Shown: positions 45,524 to 54,262 of the stretch, piece by piece
Numbering within the stretch: position 1 is the first letter of the stretch
Layout of the letters: each line of letters starts with the position of its first letter
Made by a program: the position numbers and the translations under genes
Assembly (NCBI GenBank): GCA_902595825.1
Contig: CACJRP010000001.1
Span: 62,001-126,000 of the forward strand
DNA length: 64,000 nt
Source: an uncultured Bacteroidota bacterium
GTDB lineage: Bacteria > Bacteroidota > Bacteroidia > Flavobacteriales > Flavobacteriaceae
Reading direction: 5' to 3'
Notes under the pieces: generated by a model
What the model was told of the DNA's origin: nothing
Seen by the model: only the letters and a program-made list of their open reading frames with translations
Database searches by the model: none

Positions 45524-46912
45524 CTACTGCTTATTCCAATTATTTGAAAAGTTACAAGCTCTAAATGATTTGTTCACATTTACAAAAGTTTCTTCTATCT
45601 TCAATCCTAGCCACTTTTTGACAGTTTCTAGTTGTTTATCTTTAAGAGCTAAGTCCTTTATTTTAGTGAAATCTTTTGAAAAATTTGCAACATGTTCTTC
45701 TAATCTTTTTGAAACCATAATAATTTTGAACTTCTTTAAACCAGAACGGTCTGTCTCAAGAAGGGGAAGTGAAATTTCACCTTCATCTAAATTTTTAACC
45801 TGACTATAAAGTTTTGGATCCATTTTTGTAAGCTCAAAACGAGTGTCTCCTGTTATTGGATTCACTAATTTTCCACCATTATTTCTAGTTTCTTTGTCAT
45901 AAGAAAAATTAAAGGCTGCGTCTTCAAACTTAATTTCTTTATCCACAATCCTTTTTCTTATTGTGTCTAACAGTTTTTTGGACTCTAAAAGTTTGGATTC
46001 GTCAACATTGGGTGTAATTAATATATGCCTTATATCAACTTGTTGCCCTCTTATATTTTCAACAGTCAAAATATGCCAGCCGAATTCTGTTTTAAAAGGA
46101 CTGGAAATTTCCCCTTCTTCAAGACTGAAGGCAACATCCCTAAATTCTTTGACCATTCTGGGTCTTTTTCTATGTAGAGTATATTTTCCACCATTTGCTC
46201 TAGAGCCAGGATCTTGTGAATATAAAATTGCTTTTGATGCAAAACTCAAACCTTTTTCTTCAACGTCATTCTTAAATGAATTTAGTAAGTCAATTACTCT
46301 ATTTTTTTCTTCATCGCTTACACTAGGTTCAATTACGATTTGTGAAATTTCTAATTCGGTTCCAAAAACAGGTAAATCATAAACAGGAATTGACTCATAA
46401 AACAACTTTACTTCTTCAGGTGTAACTTCAACATCATCCACAACCTTTGCTTGCATTAATTGAGATAATTTTTGAATTTTATTCAACTGATATAGCTCAT
46501 CACGAAACGACAATTCATCTTTCTTATTATAGAATTCTAACACTTTCTCTAAACTACCAAGTTGTTCAGTAAAGTATTCTATACTCTGATCAACATAAGA
46601 ATAAATTTCTGTGTCACTTACTTCTAAGCTGTCTTGAATTGCATGGTGAGCATATAATTTATCCTCCATTAATTTACCTAAAAGTTCGCATTTAGTTACA
46701 TTTTTTGTTGAAATACCTTGAGATTCCATTTCTGAAAATGTCTTATCAATATCTGAGTCTAAAATAACATAGTCCCCAACTACTGAAGCAACTCCGTCAA
46801 GCTTAAATCTTGAAGGTTCTTGACTAAAAATACCTTGAAAACCGAGAAATAAGGTAAATAGTGCCTTAAGGTACTTGAGGGTAAATTTCAACTTTATTTG
46901 CTTGTATAGCAT
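45524..46912 (-). CDS. SurA-like periplasmic peptidyl-prolyl isomerase/chaperone
   Basis: A 462-residue exported chaperone. After a signal peptide (FTLKYLKALFTLFLGFQGIFSQ) come a SurA N-terminal domain (VASVVGDYVILDSDIDKTFSEME) and two PpiC/parvulin domains, about residues 175-280 (ISQIVIEPSVS, SQDPGSRANGGKYTLH, EFGWHILTVENI) and 285-390 (IRHILITPNVDES). It likely escorts unfolded beta-barrels to the BAM complex. The ATG lies inside the end of the upstream lipoprotein gene, a 47-base overlap, longer than usual here but needed for the signal peptide. Confidence 0.88.
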   Translation of the reverse strand: MLYKQIKLKFTLKYLKALFTLFLGFQGIFSQEPSRFKLDGVASVVGDYVILDSDIDKTFSEMESQGISTKNVTKCELLGKLMEDKLYAHHAIQDSLEVSDTEIYSYVDQSIEYFTEQLGSLEKVLEFYNKKDELSFRDELYQLNKIQKLSQLMQAKVVDDVEVTPEEVKLFYESIPVYDLPVFGTELEISQIVIEPSVSDEEKNRVIDLLNSFKNDVEEKGLSFASKAILYSQDPGSRANGGKYTLHRKRPRMVKEFRDVAFSLEEGEISSPFKTEFGWHILTVENIRGQQVDIRHILITPNVDESKLLESKKLLDTIRKRIVDKEIKFEDAAFNFSYDKETRNNGGKLVNPITGDTRFELTKMDPKLYSQVKNLDEGEISLPLLETDRSGLKKFKIIMVSKRLEEHVANFSKDFTKIKDLALKDKQLETVKKWLGLKIEETFVNVNKSFRACNFSNNWNKQ

Positions 46913-47729
46913 CGTCTAAAATTTCTTTGTTAAAGTTTTTAAAAAAATCAAGCTTTTTTTTATTAATTAAAATTCTTTCAATATTACCCTCAACTATTTC
47001 ATAAGGTGCAGGGGTATTATATTTTTTATAATCAAAAACTTTTAACAAATATACTTGTAATGAGTCCTTGAAAACAAAAAAATTTCTTTTTTTTAGATCT
47101 ATTTCAAAGTTAAAAATTTTTGATGCTGGGATTTTTTTTAATAGATTATTTTTATTTAGCCAGGCTGGTTTATCCAAAAGAAATTCATCAAACTGATAAT
47201 TAAGAGAGTCTAAAAAAAATAAATCAGTGTCTGAAAAATTTCTAAACCTTGACATAATTAATTTTAAATTATTATTATTTTCAGGTAAAATAATATAAGC
47301 AACTCTATAGATATCATCTTTCAATCTAAAATTTCCTTTATTTTTTTTATAATATATAACCTTTTTTGAACTATCAATTTTATTTTTAAAATGAGAATTT
47401 GATAAGAAATTTCTGTATGTATTAATCCACAGTTGAGACCTGTAGTTTTCTACCATTTTTGCAAGTCGTTTCTGAATTGAGTCATGAAGATATAAGAGTG
47501 ACTGGCTATATACCAGCTTCTTAATTGCCCAATCATCAATAATTGATCTTGACATAATTATACTATCTTCATAAGATAATTCAGGACTTATTTCGTTTTC
47601 AAAATCAGAGAGATATAGAAAAGTAGAGTTAACTCTAGCTATTTTTATTCTTTTATCAGATTTTTGAAAATTATCACAGCATATAAAAAAAATAAATATA
47701 ATTACTAATCTCATTTTAAAATATTTCAT
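46866..47729 (-). CDS. PpiC-like (parvulin/SurA-type) lipoprotein, divergent
   Basis: A lipoprotein of about 287 residues. I place the start at ATG 47729 (MKYFKMRLV), with a TTG one codon upstream and an ATG at 47714 as alternatives. The signal peptide ends in IFFICCDN with the lipid-modified Cys. The body resembles the N-terminal SurA helical region (ARVNSTFLYLSDFENEI), including IYRVAYIILPENN, but no intact PpiC active site can be seen. It lies upstream of the SurA-like gene and overlaps it by 47 bases. The two likely cooperate in outer-membrane protein folding. Confidence 0.72.
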   Translation of the reverse strand: MKYFKMRLVIIFIFFICCDNFQKSDKRIKIARVNSTFLYLSDFENEISPELSYEDSIIMSRSIIDDWAIKKLVYSQSLLYLHDSIQKRLAKMVENYRSQLWINTYRNFLSNSHFKNKIDSSKKVIYYKKNKGNFRLKDDIYRVAYIILPENNNNLKLIMSRFRNFSDTDLFFLDSLNYQFDEFLLDKPAWLNKNNLLKKIPASKIFNFEIDLKKRNFFVFKDSLQVYLLKVFDYKKYNTPAPYEIVEGNIERILINKKKLDFFKNFNKEILDDAIQANKVEIYPQVP

Positions 47730-47837
47730 CAAACTTAAAAAAATAAATAACAGTTTTTTTAAATTATTATAAATACATGAATTGAATGAGGTTTTTTTAT
47801 TTATAATATTGTCATAAATTGCGGTAAATTAAAGGAG

Positions 47838-48182
47838 ATGAGACTTTTAATTTTATTAATGGCATTATTTAATTTCTTCAACCTTGAGAATAGCAGACTT
47901 TATTCCACAAATAAAGAAAATAAAATATCTATTTCACTTTCAAGTTTTGAACAAAAATCTTCCGCAAGACTAGTTTATAAAGATGGTTTTTTAAGTATCG
48001 AAGGAATAGATGGTAATGCCAATGTTACTATATACAGTATAATTGGAAATAAAGTAGCATTCTTCTCAAACATAGATTTAAGAAAATTTAAAGAATCTAT
48101 TCCTTTACAAAGAGAAACAATGTATATTGCTAGAATTGAGTTTTCTAACACAGTCTTTACTTATAAGTTTTTTACTAGATAA
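47838..48182 (+). CDS. Small exported protein consisting largely of a T9SS-type A sorting-domain-like region
   Basis: A 114-residue protein with a short N-terminal hydrophobic signal (residues 2-16) and a C-terminal region that resembles the type A sorting domain of the type IX secretion system, namely VTIYSIIGNKVAFF, then a strand with IDLRKFKESIPL and TMYIARIEFSNTVFTYKFFTR. Full cargo proteins carry this domain after a large catalytic or adhesive region, but here almost nothing lies between. It could be a remnant of a larger gene or a small surface peptide. The first bases follow AAAGGAG directly, with no spacing. Convergent with guaB, 1 base apart. Confidence 0.6.
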   Translation: MRLLILLMALFNFFNLENSRLYSTNKENKISISLSSFEQKSSARLVYKDGFLSIEGIDGNANVTIYSIIGNKVAFFSNIDLRKFKESIPLQRETMYIARIEFSNTVFTYKFFTR

Positions 48183-48183
48183 A

Positions 48184-49656
48184 TTATCTGGAATAGTTAG
48201 GAGCCTCTTTCGTAATTTCAATGTTGTGAGGATGACTTTCTGTTATTCCGGCTGATGTTATTCTAACAAACTCCCCTTTATTTTTCAATTCCTTTATGGT
48301 TTTTGTTCCACAATAACCCATACCTGCTCTAAGTCCTCCCATTAATTGTTGAATGCTTTCATAAATTTCTCCCTTGTAAGGTACTCTCCCTTCAATTCCT
48401 TCCGGAACAAGCTTTTTTATATCATCCTCAACATCCTGAAAATACCTATCTTTACTTCCTTTTTTCATTGCCTCTACACTACCCATCCCCCTATATGATT
48501 TAAATTTTCTGCCCTCATATATGATAGTTTCGCCGGGTGATTCTTTAGTCCCAGCAAGAAGAGAACCAAGCATAACACAATCAGAACCAGCTGCTATTGC
48601 TTTCGGTATATCACCGGTGTAACGAATTCCTCCGTCGGCTATTAAAGGAACCCCAGAACCTTTAATTGCTTTATAAACTGACTTAATTGCAGATAATTGT
48701 GGATATCCAACACCAGCAATAATCCTTGTTGTGCAAATTGAACCTGGCCCAATTCCTACTTTAACTGCATCTGCACCAAGATCAACTAAAAATTTTGCAG
48801 CTTCACCAGTTGCAATATTTCCAACAACTACATCTAAATTTGAAAAAGAATCCTTGATTTCTTTTAATATTTGGGCAACTCTTTTAGAATGTGCATGAGC
48901 TGTATCTATTACGATAGCGTCTACACCCGCTTTTACTAGAGCTTGAGTTCTTTCAATAACATCGTTAGTAACACCTACAGCGGCAGCTAAACGGAGTCTT
49001 CCATAGATATCTTTATTTGAAATGGGTTTAACAGTTTGTTTTGTTATATCCCTGTAAGTAATTAAACCAACCAATCTATATGAATCATCTACAACGGGCA
49101 GTTTTTCAATTTTGTGTTTCTGTAAAATTTCTTCAGCATCCTTTAGGGAGGTGTTTGGGCTTACTGTTATAAGATTTTTAGCGGTCATTACATCCTTAAT
49201 ACTTCTATTTCCATCTCTTTCAAAACGTAAGTCTCTGTTCGTTACAATTCCACATAATTTTCTTGTTTTACTTATTATTGGTATTCCTCCAATGTTGTTT
49301 TTTTTCATGGATTCCTTTGCGTCTGAAACTTTACCATTTAGTGAAAGGGTTACTGGATCTAATATCATACCTGATTCAGCTCTTTTTACAAATCTCACTT
49401 TACTTGCTTGTTTTTCAATAGACATATTTTTATGTAAAACTCCTATTCCACCCTCTCGTGCGAGCGCTATTGCCATCTGACTTTCAGTAACAGTATCCAT
49501 AGCAGCAGAAATAACAGGGATGTTGAGCGGAATATTTTTAGAGAAATATGTTTTAATATCAACCTCTCTTGGCAAAACCTCTGAGTATTTTGGAACGAGT
49601 AATACATCGTCAAATGTTAAACCCTCCTGAATTTTATTATGCTCTTTGTTGATCAT
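48184..49656 (-). CDS. guaB: Inosine-5'-monophosphate dehydrogenase
   Basis: Oxidises IMP to XMP in guanine nucleotide synthesis. The start is set at ATG 49656 ([22 protein letters not shown]), giving 490 residues; an ATG 30 bases upstream (49686) would add ten residues lacking family support. Two CBS domains (about 95-205) interrupt the TIM barrel. The catalytic Cys is in [10 protein letters not shown], and the flap holds [10 protein letters not shown]. On the coding strand TAGATTTGC (complement of 49683-49691) upstream looks like a -7 box, and a TTGCATGCAA palindrome overlaps it. Confidence 0.96.
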   Translation of the reverse strand: MINKEHNKIQEGLTFDDVLLVPKYSEVLPREVDIKTYFSKNIPLNIPVISAAMDTVTESQMAIALAREGGIGVLHKNMSIEKQASKVRFVKRAESGMILDPVTLSLNGKVSDAKESMKKNNIGGIPIISKTRKLCGIVTNRDLRFERDGNRSIKDVMTAKNLITVSPNTSLKDAEEILQKHKIEKLPVVDDSYRLVGLITYRDITKQTVKPISNKDIYGRLRLAAAVGVTNDVIERTQALVKAGVDAIVIDTAHAHSKRVAQILKEIKDSFSNLDVVVGNIATGEAAKFLVDLGADAVKVGIGPGSICTTRIIAGVGYPQLSAIKSVYKAIKGSGVPLIADGGIRYTGDIPKAIAAGSDCVMLGSLLAGTKESPGETIIYEGRKFKSYRGMGSVEAMKKGSKDRYFQDVEDDIKKLVPEGIEGRVPYKGEIYESIQQLMGGLRAGMGYCGTKTIKELKNKGEFVRITSAGITESHPHNIEITKEAPNYSR

Positions 49657-49676
49657 CGCAACTAAAATAAAAATAG

Positions 49677-49686
49677 TTGCATGCAA
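49677..49686. promoter_or_regulatory. Palindrome and candidate -7 box upstream of guaB
   Basis: The perfect palindrome TTGCATGCAA lies 20 bases before the guaB ATG and overlaps the candidate -7 box TAGATTTG (complement of 49684-49691). No convincing -33 box is seen at the usual distance. The position suits a repressor site, but no regulator is known; a purine-type control is speculative. Confidence 0.3.
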
Positions 49687-49764
49687 ATCTATTAAAAAAA
49701 CAATGAATTTCAGTCCTTTATGAAAATATTTCTTGAATATTAAAAATCGAAAAATTTAGTAATA

Positions 49765-50358
49765 TTAAGAAAGTAGTATATACACGGCTAAAATGGTTAA
49801 AATTAATCCGTTGATAGGTTTTAAAATACCCACCTTCAAAATATTTGACAGTCTAGATGAAAAATATGCCGTAAGTAAAAAGATGAAAAAAACCTGGACA
49901 ATAAAAATTGAACACAAAAAAGTGTATTGAAGAGACTCTGTAATTTCGGTACTAAACAAGAAATTAGGGAAAAAAAGCCAAAAAAATAGACCTACTTTAG
50001 GATTTGAAATATTCATAATTATTCCTTGTTTAAACAAGTTTTTTGAACTGCTTATTTTTTTTTTACTCTGTTTTTTGAGTAGATATAGGTAAAGTTCTAA
50101 AATACCCAGATACAAAAAATATGTAAACCCAATTATTTTAATGTAAAATAAAATTGTATCAGAGTTTGAAAAAAACTTTGACCATCCGAAAATTAAAGTC
50201 GATGAATGAACCAAAAGTCCAGTTATTAAACCCATCAAAAATTTAAAACAAGACTTAAATCCTTTCTGAAGGCCATACGAAATTATCATTATGATATCGG
50301 GGCCTGGGGTCAATATTATAAAAAAAGATGCTACTATAAAAGTTAATAATTCTTGCAT
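49765..50358 (-). CDS. LysE/RhtB-family amino-acid exporter
   Basis: A 197-residue membrane protein with about six helices. The first helix carries the family signature FFIILTPGPDIIMIISYGLQKGFKS, with GPD/P motif, and IMNISNPKVGLFFWLFFP is the second signature. It probably exports an amino acid or a derivative. The gene is divergent from the DUF3050 gene, with 58 bases between the two starts. Confidence 0.9.
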   Translation of the reverse strand: MQELLTFIVASFFIILTPGPDIIMIISYGLQKGFKSCFKFLMGLITGLLVHSSTLIFGWSKFFSNSDTILFYIKIIGFTYFLYLGILELYLYLLKKQSKKKISSSKNLFKQGIIMNISNPKVGLFFWLFFPNFLFSTEITESLQYTFLCSIFIVQVFFIFLLTAYFSSRLSNILKVGILKPINGLILTILAVYILLS

Positions 50359-50379
50359 TGCTTTTCAATATAATTATAA

Positions 50380-50410
50380 TTTACGGATTTTAGGTTTTGC
50401 ACTATATTTG
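50380..50410 (+). promoter_or_regulatory. Bacteroidota-type promoter for the DUF3050 gene, near-leaderless
   Basis: TTTA at 50380-50383, a 19-base spacer, then TATATTTG at 50403-50410 followed by C match the phylum consensus. The ATG of the next gene is 6 bases beyond the -7 box, so the mRNA would have a leader of only a few bases. Inferred from sequence only. Confidence 0.5.
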
Positions 50411-50416
50411 CATGGT

Positions 50417-51181
50417 ATGAAAAAAGGTTCTGTTTTTTTTGATGAAGATTTGAATTATTTGAGAAAATCTTTGGTTGAACATCCCCTATATAATTCTATG
50501 GAAAATTTGAATGATATAAAAAAATTCATGGAAGTTCATGTTTATGCAGTTTGGGATTTTATGTCTTTAGTAAAAAATTTACAAATGAATCTTACATGCA
50601 TATATACTCCGTGGATTCCATCTGAAAATAGTTTAACAGCAAGACTTATAAATGAGATTGTTTGGGGGGAAGAAACGGATGTGGACAAAAACGGTATCGC
50701 CAAAAGTCATTTTGAGATGTACTTAGATTCAATGAATGAAATTGGTGCAAATACAAATAAAATTAAACTTTTAATAAGTCTTGTCAAACAAGGAAAAGAT
50801 ATTTTTGAAATTATTAAAAGTTTTGATATTTCAGCTGAAATAAAAGATTTTTTAAATTTTACATTTTCTGTAATTAAAGAAAATAAAGTACATGTCACTG
50901 CAGCAGTTTTTACTTTTGGAAGGGAAGATTTGATTCCAAATATGTTTATTGAGATTGTTAAAAAAATCAAATTAGAAAACAAGTCGGTTGAAAGTTTAAT
51001 TTATTACCTTGAAAGACATATTGAGATGGATGGCGATCATCATGGTCCAATGGCTATGAATATGATTAGCACTTTATGTGAAAACAATGATAATAAAATA
51101 ATGGAGGCTTTAGACTTATCCAAAGTAGCCTTGGAGAAAAGAATCAAATTATGGGACCATATTTACAAACAAATAAAGTAA
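50417..51181 (+). CDS. DUF3050 (heme-oxygenase-like fold) protein
   Basis: A 254-residue protein from ATG 50417 (MKKGSVFFDED); a longer frame to 50291 would run through the LysE gene and promoter and is rejected. Segments such as FMEVHVYAVWDFMSLVKNLQ, with a His, TARLINEIVWGEE, and RHIEMDGDHHGPMAM match DUF3050, a family with a heme-oxygenase-like helical fold and conserved His/Glu that may bind metal. No enzyme activity is known to me. The stop lies 31 bases inside the next gene (the M28 peptidase). Confidence 0.82.
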   Translation: MKKGSVFFDEDLNYLRKSLVEHPLYNSMENLNDIKKFMEVHVYAVWDFMSLVKNLQMNLTCIYTPWIPSENSLTARLINEIVWGEETDVDKNGIAKSHFEMYLDSMNEIGANTNKIKLLISLVKQGKDIFEIIKSFDISAEIKDFLNFTFSVIKENKVHVTAAVFTFGREDLIPNMFIEIVKKIKLENKSVESLIYYLERHIEMDGDHHGPMAMNMISTLCENNDNKIMEALDLSKVALEKRIKLWDHIYKQIK

Positions 51182-52227
51182 GGTTTTTAATAAAAAATAT
51201 CTACTATTTATTTTTATACCTATTTGCTTGTAATCTTTTTTCTCAAAGCCTAAGACTTGATTCTTTTACCAATAATATTAATGAAAATGAATTAAAAAAT
51301 TTGGTTTATGTTTATTCTTCTGATTTTTTTAAAGGTAGGGAAACAGGAAAACTCGGTCAGAAAAGAGCTGTAAAATTCATTTCAGAATTTTATGAATCTA
51401 TAAATATTAAAGAAGCAAATGGAACTGAAAACTATTTTCAAAAAATGGAACTAAATATTTCTGGGAATATCATCCAAACAGAAAATGTAGTTGCTGTTAT
51501 TGAGGGTTCAGAAAAATCTAATGAATACATTATTATTTCGTCTCACTTAGATCACGAAGGAGAAAAAAATGGTCAGATATACAATGGAGCTGATGATAAT
51601 GCTTCAGGTACTATAGGCGTGCTTAAAGTTGCAGAATCATTTCAAAATGCAGTTTTATCTGGTTATAGACCTAAACGATCAATAGTCTTTTTACATCTTA
51701 CTGGTGAAGAAAAAGGTCTACTAGGTTCAAAATTTTATACCGATAATCCCTTGTATCCCCTTGAAAATACTATGGTCAATTTAAATATAGATATGATAGG
51801 TAGAATTGACCCTAAACATAAAAACAATCTAGAAAGGTATATATATTTAATTGGAACTAATCTTCTTAGCTCAGAATTACATGAAGTATCAGAATCAACA
51901 AACAAGAATACAACGAAATTATATCTTGATTACAAATACAACGATATAGACCAATCAGAATGTATTTATTACAGAAGTGACCATTTCCATTTTGTTAAAA
52001 ACAATATTCCAGCAATATTTTATTTTAATGGTATACATCAAGATTATCATAAACCAACTGATACAGCTGAAAAAATTGAATACGGACTTTTAAAAGACAG
52101 GATAAAATTAATTTTTTTCACGGCTTGGGAACTTGCCAACAGGAGCAAAAGTATCAAAGTTGATAAAAATGTTGATTATTCAGAACTTATCAATTGTAGA
52201 AGATATCTCAAGTTATACAATCTATGA
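51151..52227 (+). CDS. Exported M28-family zinc aminopeptidase
   Basis: A 358-residue peptidase with a signal peptide (about residues 11-33, ending ACNLFSQ). The dinuclear-zinc site is complete: His and Asp in SSHLDHEG and NGADDNASG, catalytic Glu in LTGEEKGLLGS, Asp in NIDMIGR, and His in DYHKPTD. The ATG starts 31 bases before the DUF3050 stop in another frame; no later start keeps the full signal peptide. The next gene overlaps by 4 bases. Confidence 0.9.
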   Translation: MGPYLQTNKVRFLIKNIYYLFLYLFACNLFSQSLRLDSFTNNINENELKNLVYVYSSDFFKGRETGKLGQKRAVKFISEFYESINIKEANGTENYFQKMELNISGNIIQTENVVAVIEGSEKSNEYIIISSHLDHEGEKNGQIYNGADDNASGTIGVLKVAESFQNAVLSGYRPKRSIVFLHLTGEEKGLLGSKFYTDNPLYPLENTMVNLNIDMIGRIDPKHKNNLERYIYLIGTNLLSSELHEVSESTNKNTTKLYLDYKYNDIDQSECIYYRSDHFHFVKNNIPAIFYFNGIHQDYHKPTDTAEKIEYGLLKDRIKLIFFTAWELANRSKSIKVDKNVDYSELINCRRYLKLYNL

Positions 52228-52892
52228 GGCTAATCGTAACGATTTTTACCTTAGTATTTTTTTTTACTAATAAATCTTTCTCGCAAAATTTACAAAAAAT
52301 AGATACAGTTGAAATTGATACAATTTCAAACCTTAAACGTTTTTCATTTGGTATTAAGATGGGTATACCAAATATATTGGGTTTGACAACTGAAGCAATT
52401 TTACCAATATTTAAAAACAGGGTGTCTCCATATCTTGATTATAGTAGTTTTAAATTAAACCCAGACAAAACAAGTATTGATTTAAACTACACAGATTATG
52501 GAATGAATATTTACATCAATTCTAAAGGGAACGGTTTATATGCATCACTAGGTTCAGGGACTCTTAGTTCCTTGATTTTTTTTGAAAACATAGAGCTAAC
52601 GGATGAAAATGGAAATAAAGGAATAGGAACTGCTCAGCTTAAGGAGAATATTAACACCTTTAATATTAAACTGGGAATAAAATCAAACTCGAAAATATTT
52701 TTTAGACTAGAAGTTGGTTACGGAATTGGAAAAATTCCAAATAACTTGAATTTGACAGGTAGTTTTAGTTATGAAAAGGATGGTATATCTAATATTTCGA
52801 ACGGATCAAGCAACGAAAGTTTTCCAACAATACCAGGCATTGGAAAAAATGGAATTATTATAGGTAATTTTGGATTTGGAATTTCTTTATAA
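52224..52892 (+). CDS. Exported beta-strand-rich protein, probable outer-membrane barrel
   Basis: A 222-residue protein with a signal peptide (residues 1-20, FFFTNKSFSQ). I do not recognise a family. Gly- and aromatic-rich alternating strands such as FSFGIKMGIPNILGLTTEAILPIF, GLYASLGSGTLSSLIFF, FFRLEVGYGIGKIP and the C-terminal IIIGNFGFGISL suggest an outer-membrane barrel. It is co-translated with the M28 peptidase (4-base overlap), which hints at an envelope role. It ends 1 base before the terminator stem. Confidence 0.6.
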   Translation: MRLIVTIFTLVFFFTNKSFSQNLQKIDTVEIDTISNLKRFSFGIKMGIPNILGLTTEAILPIFKNRVSPYLDYSSFKLNPDKTSIDLNYTDYGMNIYINSKGNGLYASLGSGTLSSLIFFENIELTDENGNKGIGTAQLKENINTFNIKLGIKSNSKIFFRLEVGYGIGKIPNNLNLTGSFSYEKDGISNISNGSSNESFPTIPGIGKNGIIIGNFGFGISL

Positions 52893-52921
52893 AAAAACCC
52901 CTCTATAATGAGGGGTTTTTA
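52893..52921. terminator. Bidirectional intrinsic terminator between the barrel gene and susD
   Basis: AAAAA-CCCCTC-TATAAT-GAGGGG-TTTTT forms an eleven-base stem counting A-T pairs, with a six-base loop. It lies directly after the plus-strand stop at 52892 and 17 bases before the end of convergent susD, with T-runs in both directions. It is the clearest terminator of the window and marks the edge of the SusC/SusD block. Confidence 0.9.
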
Positions 52922-52938
52922 AATAGATTAATATTTAA

Positions 52939-54252
52939 TTACTGGATATTTGGATTCGCTTGAATTTCAGAAATTGTTATTGGAAAAAATTCTCCTGGCG
53001 CTGTAGTAGCTATAGAAGTTGGAATCCAGTATTCTGAAGGGCTTGCAAATCTATAATGGTCGGAAAGCCTTCTTCCTTGCAAAAATAAATTTACTCTCCT
53101 CGTGTGTAGGAGCATCGCTTGTGCATCAATTTGCCCAGAATAAGGAGTTAATCCATCCATAGCTCTAATATGGTTAATGTGAGTTGTAAAACCCGCATTG
53201 TCACCACTTGCTAATGAATTTTCAGCCAATATCAAATGCATCTCTCTACCAGTAGCAACAGGATATTCTGGAAATCTTCCAGCATTAGTAAATGCAGCCA
53301 CATGTCTGTACAGAGCTGGATCAGCAATATCATCTATAGGATCTTTTAAACTAAGAGTGGTTGCCGGGTCTCCATCATTGGGAGAATCTGGTCTTTTCAA
53401 ATCCGTTGAAATAACATATGTATCAGAAAGTCTCATCTCAAGTCTATCATTAACTTCTCCTGCAATGTCCAAAGCTCCAATTGTTTCAGGAGCACTCGGA
53501 TCGGTAATCAAGTTGACACTAAAATCAGTTCCTAGATCAGCTAATGCAGCAGCTGCTAAAGTGGCAGCCTCTGCTGAAGAAACAAGTGGAGAAGCTGTAT
53601 TTACAGGATTAACTTTACCCCATATGCCTTTAGCAAATGTAGCTCTCGCTTTAAGTGCTGTTAACTCTCCTGTTAAGCCCGCATTTAATGCTAAAGCTGA
53701 ATTAATATAACCTAAAGCAGTATCATAAAGAGAACTCATGTTTGATTCACCAACAGGAGGAGCAGACTCAGTTTTAGCAGAACCAACTACGAAATCATCG
53801 AACATGTCAGCAATAACAATATAAATTACTGCTCCATACATATAGGCTCTCGCTAAATCAGTTTTATTAGATGCAGAAAAAGCATTTGAAGTACTAAACT
53901 CTAAACCTCTATTGATTACATCGTCCGCCCAGTAACGAGCCTCATTAACATAAAAAAAGGCTCCGTCAACAAATTCGTTTCCTATACCATCTAGGTTTCC
54001 AAAGTTAAGCTGCTGCCATGCATCCCTTGAACCTATCCAAATCATTTCATCTGATGCTACAGAATAAGGCGCCAAAATGTTTCCATATGCCCTTATTACT
54101 ACACCTTCAAGACCGTTAACCATGGGACCGAAAGCTCTAATATCTAAACCTTCTTCAAGGAGATTATTAGGATTGTCAGCATCTAGGCTACAATTGTTGA
54201 ATAGTAGTACGGAAAAAACTATTCCAAAATATTTTATTATATTATTTTTCAT
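52939..54252 (-). CDS. susD: SusD/RagB-family outer-membrane nutrient-binding lipoprotein
   Basis: A surface lipoprotein that caps the SusC porin and binds substrate. The start is set at ATG 54252; the frame extends 21 bases further but that region lacks signal-peptide character. Lipobox Cys is in LLFNNCSLDADNPN near residue 22. Helical repeats match the SusD tetratricopeptide fold, and the C-terminus has HTRRVNLFLQGRRLSDHYRF, close to the RagB/SusD C-terminal domain (HExxREL region in others). Ala-rich stretches are unusual for this AT-rich genome. The substrate is not identifiable from sequence. Confidence 0.92.
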   Translation of the reverse strand: MKNNIIKYFGIVFSVLLFNNCSLDADNPNNLLEEGLDIRAFGPMVNGLEGVVIRAYGNILAPYSVASDEMIWIGSRDAWQQLNFGNLDGIGNEFVDGAFFYVNEARYWADDVINRGLEFSTSNAFSASNKTDLARAYMYGAVIYIVIADMFDDFVVGSAKTESAPPVGESNMSSLYDTALGYINSALALNAGLTGELTALKARATFAKGIWGKVNPVNTASPLVSSAEAATLAAAALADLGTDFSVNLITDPSAPETIGALDIAGEVNDRLEMRLSDTYVISTDLKRPDSPNDGDPATTLSLKDPIDDIADPALYRHVAAFTNAGRFPEYPVATGREMHLILAENSLASGDNAGFTTHINHIRAMDGLTPYSGQIDAQAMLLHTRRVNLFLQGRRLSDHYRFASPSEYWIPTSIATTAPGEFFPITISEIQANPNIQ

Positions 54253-54262
54253 AATTATTAAT

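Noticed and set aside
47831-47837. AAAGGAG as a Shine-Dalgarno site for the small T9SS-domain-like gene
   Set aside because: It touches the ATG with no spacing, and genes here generally lack Shine-Dalgarno leaders.
53198-53710. A 170-codon plus-strand open frame inside susD
   Set aside because: It lies wholly antisense to a convincing SusD gene, has Ala/Ser-rich composition explained by the opposite strand, and has no recognisable motif or promoter.
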